Positions 53,939-61,515 of a stretch of DNA of 64,000 nucleotides are shown in pieces. The translations under genes were made by a program, and so were the position numbers. Each line of letters starts with the position of its first letter. The stretch's first letter is position 1. The notes below the pieces were generated by a model. It searched no databases. It saw nothing but the letters and a program-made list of their open reading frames with translations, and was not told the DNA's origin. Origin of the DNA: DATBRC01 sp036560485 (GTDB lineage Bacteria > Pseudomonadota > Gammaproteobacteria > Burkholderiales > Burkholderiaceae_D); contig DATBRC010000049.1 in NCBI GenBank assembly GCA_036560485.1, positions 1 to 64,000 on the forward strand. Direction: 5' to 3'.

Positions 53939-54601
53939 ATGACTCTAGAAACCATCCAACTAGAAACCACTCCCAACCCCACCGTCTCCGTCATCTGGCT
54001 ACACGGCCTCGGCGCCGACGGCAACGACTTCGTCCCCATCGTACGAGAATTGAATCTAACCGGCCTGCCCGGCATCCGTTTCATTTTCCCGCATGCACCG
54101 ACAATGCCGGTCACCATCAACAACGGCTATGTGATGCGCTCGTGGTACGACATCCTCACAACAGATTTGCCGAAACGCGAAGATGAAGCCGGCTTGCGTA
54201 AGGCGCAAGCATCGATCGAGCAACTGATCGAACAAGAAAAATCACGCGGCATCCCAGCCAACCGCATTATCCTTGCCGGCTTTTCACAAGGCTGCGCAAT
54301 GACGTTCCAAACCGGCTTGCGCCATCCGGAAAAATTGGCTGGCTTGTTGTGCTTGTCCGGCTATGTGCCGTTATCGTCCAAGCTTGCGGAAGAACGCCAT
54401 CCGGCTAATCAAGACACACCGATCTTCATGGCGCATGGCCGTGGCGATCCGGTTATTCAAATCCTTCGTGCCGAACAATCACGTGATCTGTTGAAGTCGC
54501 TTGGCTACGATGTTGAGTGGCATGAGTACATGATGCCGCATTCGGTTTGTGAGGAAGAGATTGATGATATTAGTGCGTGGTTGAAGCGGGTGTTGGATTA
54601 G
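53939..54601 (+). CDS. carboxylesterase/phospholipase family hydrolase
   Basis: 220 residues, alpha/beta-hydrolase (Abhydrolase_2). N-terminal VSVIWLHGLGADGNDFVPIV, the nucleophile in ILAGFSQGCAMTFQT, the Asp in FMAHGRGDPVIQIL and the His in YMMPHSVCEEE; all three catalytic residues are present. Similar to small bacterial esterases related to acyl-protein thioesterases. Cytoplasmic; natural substrate unknown. Confidence 0.92.
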   Translation: MTLETIQLETTPNPTVSVIWLHGLGADGNDFVPIVRELNLTGLPGIRFIFPHAPTMPVTINNGYVMRSWYDILTTDLPKREDEAGLRKAQASIEQLIEQEKSRGIPANRIILAGFSQGCAMTFQTGLRHPEKLAGLLCLSGYVPLSSKLAEERHPANQDTPIFMAHGRGDPVIQILRAEQSRDLLKSLGYDVEWHEYMMPHSVCEEEIDDISAWLKRVLD

Positions 54602-54627
54602 TGTGTTGTGATATTTAGGACTGCGTT

Positions 54628-55164
54628 GTGAATCTAAACGTGCGACCAATGAAGTTGGACGAAATTGACTTCGTCATTGACTACTTTCATTGTGCTTCTG
54701 CAGAGCATCTTGAAATGCTGGGCATCGATCCAGCTCGACTGCCGGATCGTGAAATGTGGCGCACACTCAATGTACATGACTTTTCCCTTCTGCTCCCACA
54801 ACGCCGAAGTTTCGTATTGCTATGGGAACTGGAAGGACGGCCAATTGGTTTTTCTACTGTAGACAAGATCAAATTCGGGGAACATGCCTATATGCACCTT
54901 CACGTTGTTGACGTAAATCTCCGCCAAAGTGGTTACGGAACTTCTTGCGTACGCAAGTCGGTTGAAATCTACTTTGACCTTCTCAAACTGGAACGCCTTT
55001 ATTGTGAGCCGAATGCATTCAATGTAGCACCAAACAGAGCGCTTCAAAAAGCCGGATTCCGTTATGTCAAGACACATATGACAGTTCCAGGTCCTATTAA
55101 CTTTCATCAAGCAGTTAATCGATGGGTTATAGAAAGAGATTCTGCCGACGCCCCCAATAAATAG
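54628..55164 (+). CDS. GNAT-family N-acetyltransferase
   Basis: 178 residues from a GTG with AGGA ~8 nt upstream. It starts MNLNVRPMKLDEIDFVIDYF. The acetyl-CoA site is VDVNLRQSGYGTSCVRKSVE, followed by LKLERLYCEPNAFNVAPNRALQKAGFRYVKTH, the typical C-terminal GNAT half. Substrate unknown. It is slightly more AT-rich than neighbours. A purU remnant lies just downstream. Confidence 0.88.
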   Translation: MNLNVRPMKLDEIDFVIDYFHCASAEHLEMLGIDPARLPDREMWRTLNVHDFSLLLPQRRSFVLLWELEGRPIGFSTVDKIKFGEHAYMHLHVVDVNLRQSGYGTSCVRKSVEIYFDLLKLERLYCEPNAFNVAPNRALQKAGFRYVKTHMTVPGPINFHQAVNRWVIERDSADAPNK

Positions 55165-55511
55165 TCGTATAGGGTGTGCACTTTTTTGTACCCACGCAAT
55201 ATCTCCGCACGTACCAACACAATATGCTCCACATCACGACCTATCAACACCACGATATGTCTCGATCCATCGCGTGATCAATGCGCCTCACATTCTGCGC
55301 AATAATTAGAAAGCCTCGCATCTGCATCTTCAATCACGAAGTAATAACCTAGATTCACCAACGTGATTTTTCGACAATTTGCCGCAGCGCCGCATTGAAA
55401 ACAAATGTAAAACCGTCGCAAACCCTCACGTCACATCTTCAATCATCGATTTAACCATGTTACTCTACGGCAATACTTTGCATTCTGAAGCAGCAGCATT
55501 CAGGGGACAGC
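55165..55511. other. intergenic region containing a purU remnant
   Basis: About 345 bases without an intact gene. It contains the degraded purU fragment at 55206-55307, and presumably the promoter of the PAS kinase operon at its right end. Confidence 0.7.
55206..55307 (-). pseudogene. frameshifted fragment of a purU-like gene
   Basis: This strand reads, in two frames, IIAQNVRRIDHAMDRD and then IGRDVEHIVLVRA, matching IIEQDVERVDHAMDPD and SIGRDVECVVLARA of the intact PurU at 58551-59429 (around residues 238-272). A 2-base insertion relative to purU breaks the frame and stops follow. Nothing upstream or downstream of this ~102 bp matches purU. The nucleotide match to 58614-58715 includes the 17-nt GATCCATCGCGTGATC(A/G)A. 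It is a relic of a second purU copy or of recombination. Confidence 0.8.
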
Positions 55512-56864
55512 ATGGAATCAATCGAGACCTTCAGGCCATCGAGGGAACACGTACCCACCGCGATGGACATCCATCGTCACAATGACGACCAGGCGCTATA
55601 CAAAGCGCTGGTAACCAGCTTGTCCGACATGGGTGAAGGCTTGATGATCATCGAGAACAAGCGCTTCAGCTTCGTCAATGATGCGATTTGCCTGATGATT
55701 GGACGGTCTGAGCAAGAAATGCTGTCTTGGCCCTGCTTCATCAATGTCTTCTCCTCAAACGAACGCGACATCATCATGGACCGGCATATCCGCCGGATCG
55801 CCGGTGAAAAATTTTTGACGCGTTATGAAACCGTGTTCGAACACCGCGATGGACATGCGGTCGATGTTGAAATTTCAGTGGCCTTCTTGCGCACCGCTCA
55901 ACGTTCCGGCGTGGTGATCACCGTACGCGATATCACAGAGCGCAAACAGGCGCAGGAAGAGATCCGCCGCAAGAACGCCGACCTGCAATTGCTGAGCAAC
56001 AGCCTTGAACAGAAAGTGCAGCAACGCACCGTTGAACTGGAACGCGCCAACAAGGAATTGACGCGACTGAACCAGGTCAAGTCCGATTTCATTTCCATCG
56101 TGTCGCATGAGTTGCGCACGCCGCTGACGTCAATTAAATCCTTTGCCGAAATCATGTTGGATGATGCGGACAAGCAGGATGCCGAACTGCGCAAACGTTA
56201 TCTGTCGATCATCAACAGCGAAAGCGATCGTCTATCTCGATTGATCTCGGATGTGCTCGATTTGCAAAAAATCGATGCCGGAAAAATGGCATGGAACGAT
56301 GAAATTCTCGATTTGCCAGAGATTGCGCAATCGATGGTTGAATTGTTTTCCGGCACTTATCGCGACAAGGGGATCGGACTGTCACTACAAGTAGAAAACG
56401 AGCGCATCGTCGGCTATGCCGAGGCGGACAAGATGCGGCAAGTATTCAGCAACCTGTTGAGCAACGCATTGAAGTTCAGCGACCATGGCGAAGTCAAAAT
56501 CATACTGCGACGACTGACCGATACGCCTTCCGGCCAGCCGCTCAACCAGATCATCGTCGAAGACAACGGCATCGGTATTCCGGCAGAGGAGCTGGACCGC
56601 ATCTTCGAGCGTTTTTATCAAGTCGACGATACGCAGAAACGCAAACAAGGTGGAACCGGATTGGGTCTTGCCATTTGCAAGGACATTATCGAACACTATG
56701 CCGGCACGATCAGTGCCGGCAGTGTGGTTGGCAAAGGCAGCAGCGTCATCATTACGATGCCTGCGATTGAGCAGCCACGCAAGAAACTGGGTGAAGTGTT
56801 GATTGAACTCGGTATGCTGACGCAAGAAGAGTTGTCGTCTGCATTGAAACAACAGAACAATTAG
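55512..56864 (+). CDS. PAS-domain sensor histidine kinase with a C-terminal MshEN-like motif
   Basis: 450 residues; ATG follows AGGGGACAGC. PAS domain ~30-150 (FVNDAICLMIGRSEQEML, VVITVRDITERKQAQEEIRR). Coiled coil ~155-190. HisKA with the His in FISIVSHELRTPLTSIKSF (~200). ATPase domain: N-box QVFSNLLSNALKFSDHG, G1 IIVEDNGIGIPAEEL, G2 GGTGLGLAICKDI. No membrane segment, so cytoplasmic. After the kinase core, residues 425-448 (KLGEVLIELGML...ALKQQ) match the 24-residue MshEN repeat. Two response-regulator genes follow, 11 nt downstream and then overlapping. Confidence 0.92.
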   Translation: MESIETFRPSREHVPTAMDIHRHNDDQALYKALVTSLSDMGEGLMIIENKRFSFVNDAICLMIGRSEQEMLSWPCFINVFSSNERDIIMDRHIRRIAGEKFLTRYETVFEHRDGHAVDVEISVAFLRTAQRSGVVITVRDITERKQAQEEIRRKNADLQLLSNSLEQKVQQRTVELERANKELTRLNQVKSDFISIVSHELRTPLTSIKSFAEIMLDDADKQDAELRKRYLSIINSESDRLSRLISDVLDLQKIDAGKMAWNDEILDLPEIAQSMVELFSGTYRDKGIGLSLQVENERIVGYAEADKMRQVFSNLLSNALKFSDHGEVKIILRRLTDTPSGQPLNQIIVEDNGIGIPAEELDRIFERFYQVDDTQKRKQGGTGLGLAICKDIIEHYAGTISAGSVVGKGSSVIITMPAIEQPRKKLGEVLIELGMLTQEELSSALKQQNN

Positions 56865-56875
56865 CGGAATAAATC

Positions 56876-57268
56876 ATGGCCGATAAAAGAGTTCTGATTT
56901 GCGATGACGAACCGAACATCATTGAATCGGTCAGCTATATCGTCAAAAATTCCGGCTACGGCTGCCTCGTCGCGGAGGATGGTGAAGCAGCGCTGGATCT
57001 GGCGAAGAGTGCGATACCCGATTTGATGATCCTGGATCTACGCATGCCAAAATTAAACGGCAACCAGGTGTGCGAACAACTCAAAAAAGATGCGGCCACG
57101 CGCAACATTCATATCATTGTTCTGACTGCAAGCGGTCAACCGGAAGGCCATGCATTCTCGCTGGCCTGCGGCGCCGATGATTTCATGACCAAACCATTCA
57201 GCCCGCGCGAACTGGGCGCCAAAATCAAGAAAGTCCTGGGACCATCACTCGAGGAATCGCCATCATGA
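56876..57268 (+). CDS. response regulator receiver protein
   Basis: 130 residues, a single receiver domain: acidic pair in VLICDDEPNIIESV, phosphorylated Asp in LMILDLRMPKLNG, Thr in IHIIVLTASGQ and Lys in FMTKPFSPRELGAKI. No output domain, so it acts by phosphotransfer or protein contact. It lies between the kinase and the HDOD regulator genes and overlaps the latter by 4 nt. Confidence 0.93.
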   Translation: MADKRVLICDDEPNIIESVSYIVKNSGYGCLVAEDGEAALDLAKSAIPDLMILDLRMPKLNGNQVCEQLKKDAATRNIHIIVLTASGQPEGHAFSLACGADDFMTKPFSPRELGAKIKKVLGPSLEESPS

Positions 57269-58515
57269 GCCTGAATATCCTGATCGTTGAAGATGAAGAA
57301 AATGTCGGCATCGCCTTGCAGACGATCATGGGCAATGAATATACCGGCAGCAATATCGTGCTGGCGCGCGACGGCGACGAGGCCTGGAACAAATTGCAGC
57401 AGAACGATTTCCATCTGATCATCGCCGACTGGAACATGCCGCAAAAAACCGGCGATGAATTGTTGGTCGATGTGCGCGGCAATCCAAAAATGCGCGGCAT
57501 TCCATTCATTATGACAACCGCCAGATCCGACAAGGACAGTGTGGTGATGGCGATCCAGGCCGGCGTCAATGACTATGTGCGCAAACCCTTCGAGAAAAAA
57601 TCGCTGATTGAAAAAACACGCAAGCTGCTTGCCCCGGCGATCGCCAACTTGAATACCGGCGCTCCCGCTGCACCGGTCAGCGTACTTAGCCCATCCGAAG
57701 AAATCGCTGAGCGAATCAAGGCCGGCCAAACCGGTTTTCTGGTTTTGCCCGATCTTGCCCTCGCGGTACAGGAAATCATTCGGAGCGGAGAAAAATCCGT
57801 CGACGTATTGGTCGAAGTTCTCAAGACGAGCGCGAGTGTCGCCGCGCATCTCATCACGCTTGCCAATTCCAGCCATTATCGCGTCGACAAGGAATGCACG
57901 ACGGTAAAGTCGGCGATACAGCGCATCGGCTTCCAGGAAGCGTGCGATTGCGTGCTGGCGTTGTCGATCAGGGATCTATTCGAATCCGATTCGGTGTTGT
58001 ATGGTGATTTGCTGCAGCGGATATGGGAACATTCGCTGGCTGTCGGTCACTGCGCCTCTTTACTCGCGGGCCGGTTGCGCATCAAATGCATGGAGAACTA
58101 TTGCACCATGGGACTGTTGCATGACATCGGCAAACTGATGTTGATCAACATGCTGAAGGAATTGCCCAGAAACGGAAAAGTCATTGATAAAGCCAGTATC
58201 TTTCAAGTGCTGGACGCTTACCATCAGCAAGTCGGCGCCGACCTTCTGGTGAAATGGAAATATCCGAAGCCGTTCATTGATCTGGTTCGGCATCATCACG
58301 ACAAGGATTATCTGCAACAAGGCCTGACAGGGACGAGACTGGTTGCTATCGCCAATATACTGGTGCGCAAGATTGGTTTGAGTCTGCCTGCCGAAGCAGG
58401 CGATGAATTCAGCGATATCGAATTGAATGGCCTGCTGGAACTCGATCAACAGGCCTTGGACTCGGTACTGATGGAAGTCAAAATGTACATCGCTGCGGTT
58501 AAAAGCGTGTTTTGA
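57265..58515 (+). CDS. response regulator with HDOD output domain
   Basis: 416 residues. Receiver ~1-120: LNILIVEDEENVGIALQT, phospho-acceptor Asp in LIIADWNMPQKTGDELL, and YVRKPFEKKSLIEKT. HDOD domain ~150-400: VDVLVEVLKTSASVAAHLIT, VKSAIQRIGFQEACDCVLAL, NYCTMGLLHDIGKLMLINML and IDLVRHHHDKDYLQQG. The LLHDIGK and HHHDKD stretches keep HD-type residues, so metal binding is possible. Third gene of the kinase-receiver-receiver/HDOD operon, and the second HDOD protein in the window. Confidence 0.92.
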   Translation: MSLNILIVEDEENVGIALQTIMGNEYTGSNIVLARDGDEAWNKLQQNDFHLIIADWNMPQKTGDELLVDVRGNPKMRGIPFIMTTARSDKDSVVMAIQAGVNDYVRKPFEKKSLIEKTRKLLAPAIANLNTGAPAAPVSVLSPSEEIAERIKAGQTGFLVLPDLALAVQEIIRSGEKSVDVLVEVLKTSASVAAHLITLANSSHYRVDKECTTVKSAIQRIGFQEACDCVLALSIRDLFESDSVLYGDLLQRIWEHSLAVGHCASLLAGRLRIKCMENYCTMGLLHDIGKLMLINMLKELPRNGKVIDKASIFQVLDAYHQQVGADLLVKWKYPKPFIDLVRHHHDKDYLQQGLTGTRLVAIANILVRKIGLSLPAEAGDEFSDIELNGLLELDQQALDSVLMEVKMYIAAVKSVF

Positions 58516-58550
58516 TACAGCGATTGATCTGCGCGATCAGCAGATACCAC

Positions 58551-59429
58551 TTACTTGAACACGACCGTCTTATGCCCGTTCAATAGAATGCGGTGTTCGA
58601 CAAACCACTTCACCGCACGCGCCAACACCACGCACTCAACATCGCGGCCGATTGACGTCAAGGTATCCGGATCCATCGCGTGATCGACGCGCTCCACATC
58701 CTGCTCGATGATCGGACCTTCATCCAGATCGCCGGTAACAAAGTGCGCAGTAGCACCAATTAATTTCACACCGCGATCGTGTGCCTGATAATACGGCTTG
58801 GCGCCTTTGAAGCTGGGCAGGAAAGAATGATGGATATTAATCGCACGTCCTTTCAATGCATTGCACATGTCAGGCGACAGGATTTGCATATAGCGCGCCA
58901 GCACGATCAAATCGATATCGTTTGATTTGACGATCTCCAGGATACGTTCTTCCTGCGCGCGCTTTGCTTCCGGCGATGCACCAACCGCCAGCGGCAAATG
59001 ATGGAACGGGATGTTGTAGCTTGCGGCCAATTGATAAAAATCGGTGTGGTTGGAAACGATCGCCGGAATCTCGACCGGCAGCAAACCGCTCTTGTAGCGA
59101 AACAACAAATCATTCAGGCAGTGCCCGATCTTCGACACCATCAACATCATGCGTGGCTTCTTGTGCGCATCATGCAATTGCCAATTCATTTGCATGGTGG
59201 CAGCCAACGTCGAAAACTGTGCACGCAATACCTGATCGGCGATGGATGAATCTTCTGCCGAAAAATGCACACGCATGAAAAACAGCTGTGATTGCGCATC
59301 GCCGAATTGGGCGGAATCGATAATGTTGCAACCATGTTCGGCCAGAAATCCCGACACGCGATGCACGATGCCGCGCTGGTCTATGCAGGACAAGGTAAGT
59401 ATGTATTCAGGGTGCGTGGTGGTGGTCAT
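58551..59429 (-). CDS. purU: formyltetrahydrofolate deformylase
   Basis: 292 residues, full length. N-terminal ACT domain ~8-90 (YILTLSCIDQRGIVHRVSGF). Formyltransferase-fold catalytic domain ~95-292: MMLMVSKIGHCLNDLLFRYK, HHLPLAVGASPEAKRAQEER, VLARYMQILSPDMCNALKG, and the active-site block NIHHSFLPSFKGAKPYYQAH with GATAHFVTGDLDEGPIIEQD. It releases formate from 10-formyl-THF, feeding PurT or balancing one-carbon pools. A remnant of its 3' part is at 55206-55307. Confidence 0.95.
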   Translation of the reverse strand: MTTTTHPEYILTLSCIDQRGIVHRVSGFLAEHGCNIIDSAQFGDAQSQLFFMRVHFSAEDSSIADQVLRAQFSTLAATMQMNWQLHDAHKKPRMMLMVSKIGHCLNDLLFRYKSGLLPVEIPAIVSNHTDFYQLAASYNIPFHHLPLAVGASPEAKRAQEERILEIVKSNDIDLIVLARYMQILSPDMCNALKGRAINIHHSFLPSFKGAKPYYQAHDRGVKLIGATAHFVTGDLDEGPIIEQDVERVDHAMDPDTLTSIGRDVECVVLARAVKWFVEHRILLNGHKTVVFK

Positions 59430-59557
59430 TGTCTGGACTCGAATGCAAGTTTGATAACGGATGCGCGTTATTGTCGCACGGTCATCACGAAAAATGCAAA
59501 ATCACCAGTTCGGCCTATGCCGCACTGGTGATTTCTATTTGAGGCTTTCGATTGATC

Positions 59558-59585
59558 TCCCTCTTCCACTGATGCGGGAGAGGGA
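59558..59585. repeat. single hairpin of the CCCTCTCCC family
   Basis: TCCCTCTTCCACTGATGCGG(G)AGAGGGA forms one stem-loop, the same unit as the arms of 43503-43627 with two changes in the stem. It lies 10 nt beyond the bactofilin stop and may work as its 3' hairpin. Confidence 0.65.
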
Positions 59586-59594
59586 ATGATGCGA

Positions 59595-60173
59595 TTACTG
59601 GATAGTCGTCTTTGCGATCGACAATCCTTTGTTGCCTGGAGTGGTACCAACTTGCACATCGCCCGCCAATTGACCGCCTTCTTCAATGACGACTTTGCCG
59701 TAACGGATTTTTCCGGAGACTTTGCCGGTTGCATAGATCACCAATTTTTGGCGCACGGTCAATTCACCATCGAACTCACCGCGAATTTCTGCGATATCGA
59801 TTTCAGCAGAGCCTTTAAACGCGCCGCGCTCTGCGATTTGGATCACGCGTGAATCCATCGTTGCTTCAACGCGTCCTTCTACTACGAGCGTATCGCAATC
59901 GGTGATCTCGACGCCTTTGAGCTTTATATTCGGACCAACGATTAATTTGCTGCCAACTTCATTGGTGCTCGCCATCGCAGCTTGAGGTGGTGTCACGACA
60001 CTCGGTCCTGTCGAACCAGTACCGGCTTGAATTTGACTTGATGTGCCGCCGGTTAAAGGAGATCCTGCAGGTTTGGACGTATTCAACGTGCCGGTATTGG
60101 TATTGGAAAAACCCGTGTTGCTTGATGTAGTAGCGGTTTCACGTTTACCGAAGAGGGTTTCTGATCGCAGCAT
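59595..60173 (-). CDS. bactofilin (polymer-forming cytoskeletal protein)
   Basis: 192 residues; ATG follows AGGAG at 6 nt. Disordered Ser/Thr/Gly-rich N-terminus ~1-70. Bactofilin beta-helix ~75-175: KLIVGPNIKLKGVEITDCDT, LVVEGRVEATMDSRVIQIAE, GAFKGSAEIDIAEIRGEFDG, ELTVRQKLVIYATGKVSGKI and RYGKVVIEEGGQLAGDV, repeats with spaced Gly. Cytoplasmic, self-assembling; roles in cell shape or polar organisation in other bacteria. No peptidase M23 partner is adjacent. Confidence 0.92.
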   Translation of the reverse strand: MLRSETLFGKRETATTSSNTGFSNTNTGTLNTSKPAGSPLTGGTSSQIQAGTGSTGPSVVTPPQAAMASTNEVGSKLIVGPNIKLKGVEITDCDTLVVEGRVEATMDSRVIQIAERGAFKGSAEIDIAEIRGEFDGELTVRQKLVIYATGKVSGKIRYGKVVIEEGGQLAGDVQVGTTPGNKGLSIAKTTIQ

Positions 60174-60418
60174 ATGATCTCCTGAATGATTGACTTGACG
60201 ATATGAAAAAATTTATCCGTTGACCAAACGTGCCGCAATGAAGCACGCCAAGCCGCGACGAAGTAAAAATAATAATAAAACTGGAAATGAAATTGCAACG
60301 CAAAAATTCACGTTGGAAATTTCAGTGTCAAATAAATTCACGACACCAACATTGGTCTATCGAAATCCCGGAAAGTTCAAAAATATTTTATTTAAAAAAA
60401 TTAGTTGAGAATTCGCTG

Positions 60419-60724
60419 AGTAAAAAAGCACGTATCATCATTTGCGGTGCGATCTCGCAGTACAACAACACGACGCCGATCAAAGGCCCATCCAACTACT
60501 TGTCATTATTAGTCAACCGCGCACGGATGGAAGGCATGATGAAGTTCGATTACGCGGAACGATATTCGGTTGCCATTTCAGACATTGCCAAATGGATGCG
60601 GGAAGACAGTTTTAAAACTCGAGAAGATATCGTGCAAGGATTGCAAAAATTTCCGGAAGCGTTGCTGGTGCTTTTTGAAGGGAAGAATTTCGGCAAGTTG
60701 ATTTTGCAGATTGCTGAAAAGTGA
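60419..60724 (+). pseudogene. C-terminal remnant of a CurA-like NADP-dependent oxidoreductase
   Basis: The ~100 codons end in a normal stop. KKARIIICGAISQYNNTTPI, then KGPSNYLSLLVNRARMEGMM, FDYAERY and FEGKNFGKLILQIAEK closely match the C-terminus of medium-chain reductases of the CurA/YncB type (~335 residues). The N-terminal GroES-like part and the Rossmann front are absent. An open frame extends back to an ATG at 60287, but that 45-residue extension matches nothing in the family and lacks a good binding site. Most likely a decayed gene truncated at its 5' side. Confidence 0.78.
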
Positions 60725-60761
60725 TTCGGCAGTCCGATTTATATTGCGGTAAGCACAAAAT

Positions 60762-60791
60762 AAAAACGCCATCGAATTCGATGGCGTTTTT
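60762..60791. terminator. intrinsic terminator, bidirectional
   Basis: AAAAACGCCATCGAATTCGATGGCGTTTTT, a perfect palindromic stem with A and T runs at the ends. It lies just after the efp stop (minus strand) and after the oxidoreductase remnant. Confidence 0.88.
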
Positions 60792-60806
60792 TTGATTGCG
60801 AGGCGA

Positions 60807-61382
60807 TTAGCCGCGAACCACTTTTTTGAACTCGTTGGTACGTGTATCAATTTCGATCACATCGTCCTGGCTGACAAACAACGGCACTTGAACGGTGAAG
60901 GAATTCGCTTCGATTGCATTTTCAATCCTGGCTTCTTTCAGGACGTTGCCTGAAGTATTGCCCTTGACTGCCGGCTCTGAGTACACAATCTTGCGAGCGA
61001 TCGTGATTGGCAATTCAACGGAAATCGCTTTGCCGTCATAGAAAACGGCTTCGCATGCCATGCCGTCTTTCAGGTAATGCAATGCATCGCCCAGGTTTTC
61101 TTCTTCGATTTCGTACTGATTGTATTCTTCGTCCATGAACACGAACAAGGGGTCAGCAAAATAAGAATAAGTCACAGGCTTCTTGTCGAGGACAACGACA
61201 TCGAATTTGTCGTCGCCGCGCATGACGTTTTCCTGTGGGCTGTTGGTCAGAAGATTTTTCATCTTCCATTTGTATGTGAAGCCGGTGCGGCTCGAGCCAT
61301 TGACATCAGAGCGCAACACGATCATCGGCTTGCCATCAACCATAATGATGTTACCAACACGAATTTCTTTTGCAGGTTTCAT
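60807..61382 (-). CDS. efp: elongation factor P
   Basis: 191 residues. It helps ribosomes stalled at proline runs. Three domains; the modified loop in domain I reads NGSSRTGFTYKWKMKN, with Arg32 where E. coli has Lys34. Arg32 is the rhamnosylation site in the EarP-type family. Other parts: DDKFDVVVLDKKPVTYSY FADPLFVFMDEEYNQYEI, and the C-terminal VQVPLFVSQDDVIEIDTRTNEF. RTGFTYKW is unusual, as most members have SSVVKMK-like sequence here. earP lies 133 nt upstream on the same strand. Confidence 0.95.
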   Translation of the reverse strand: MKPAKEIRVGNIIMVDGKPMIVLRSDVNGSSRTGFTYKWKMKNLLTNSPQENVMRGDDKFDVVVLDKKPVTYSYFADPLFVFMDEEYNQYEIEEENLGDALHYLKDGMACEAVFYDGKAISVELPITIARKIVYSEPAVKGNTSGNVLKEARIENAIEANSFTVQVPLFVSQDDVIEIDTRTNEFKKVVRG

Positions 61383-61515
61383 AAAAATTGTACGTAAAAA
61401 GTGGGTTGCATAAAAATCATCGGTCGCGTCCTGGCCAAAAATGCCGTGAGCTCACGCTTGATCGAATAAAAATACTTCGTAAATTAACCGCGCATTATAC
61501 CTACTTTTTACCTCG

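Noticed and set aside
60287..60421. N-terminal 45 codons in frame with the CurA-like remnant
   Set aside because: Basic, low-complexity sequence with no similarity to the family; treated as chance open frame before the truncated gene.
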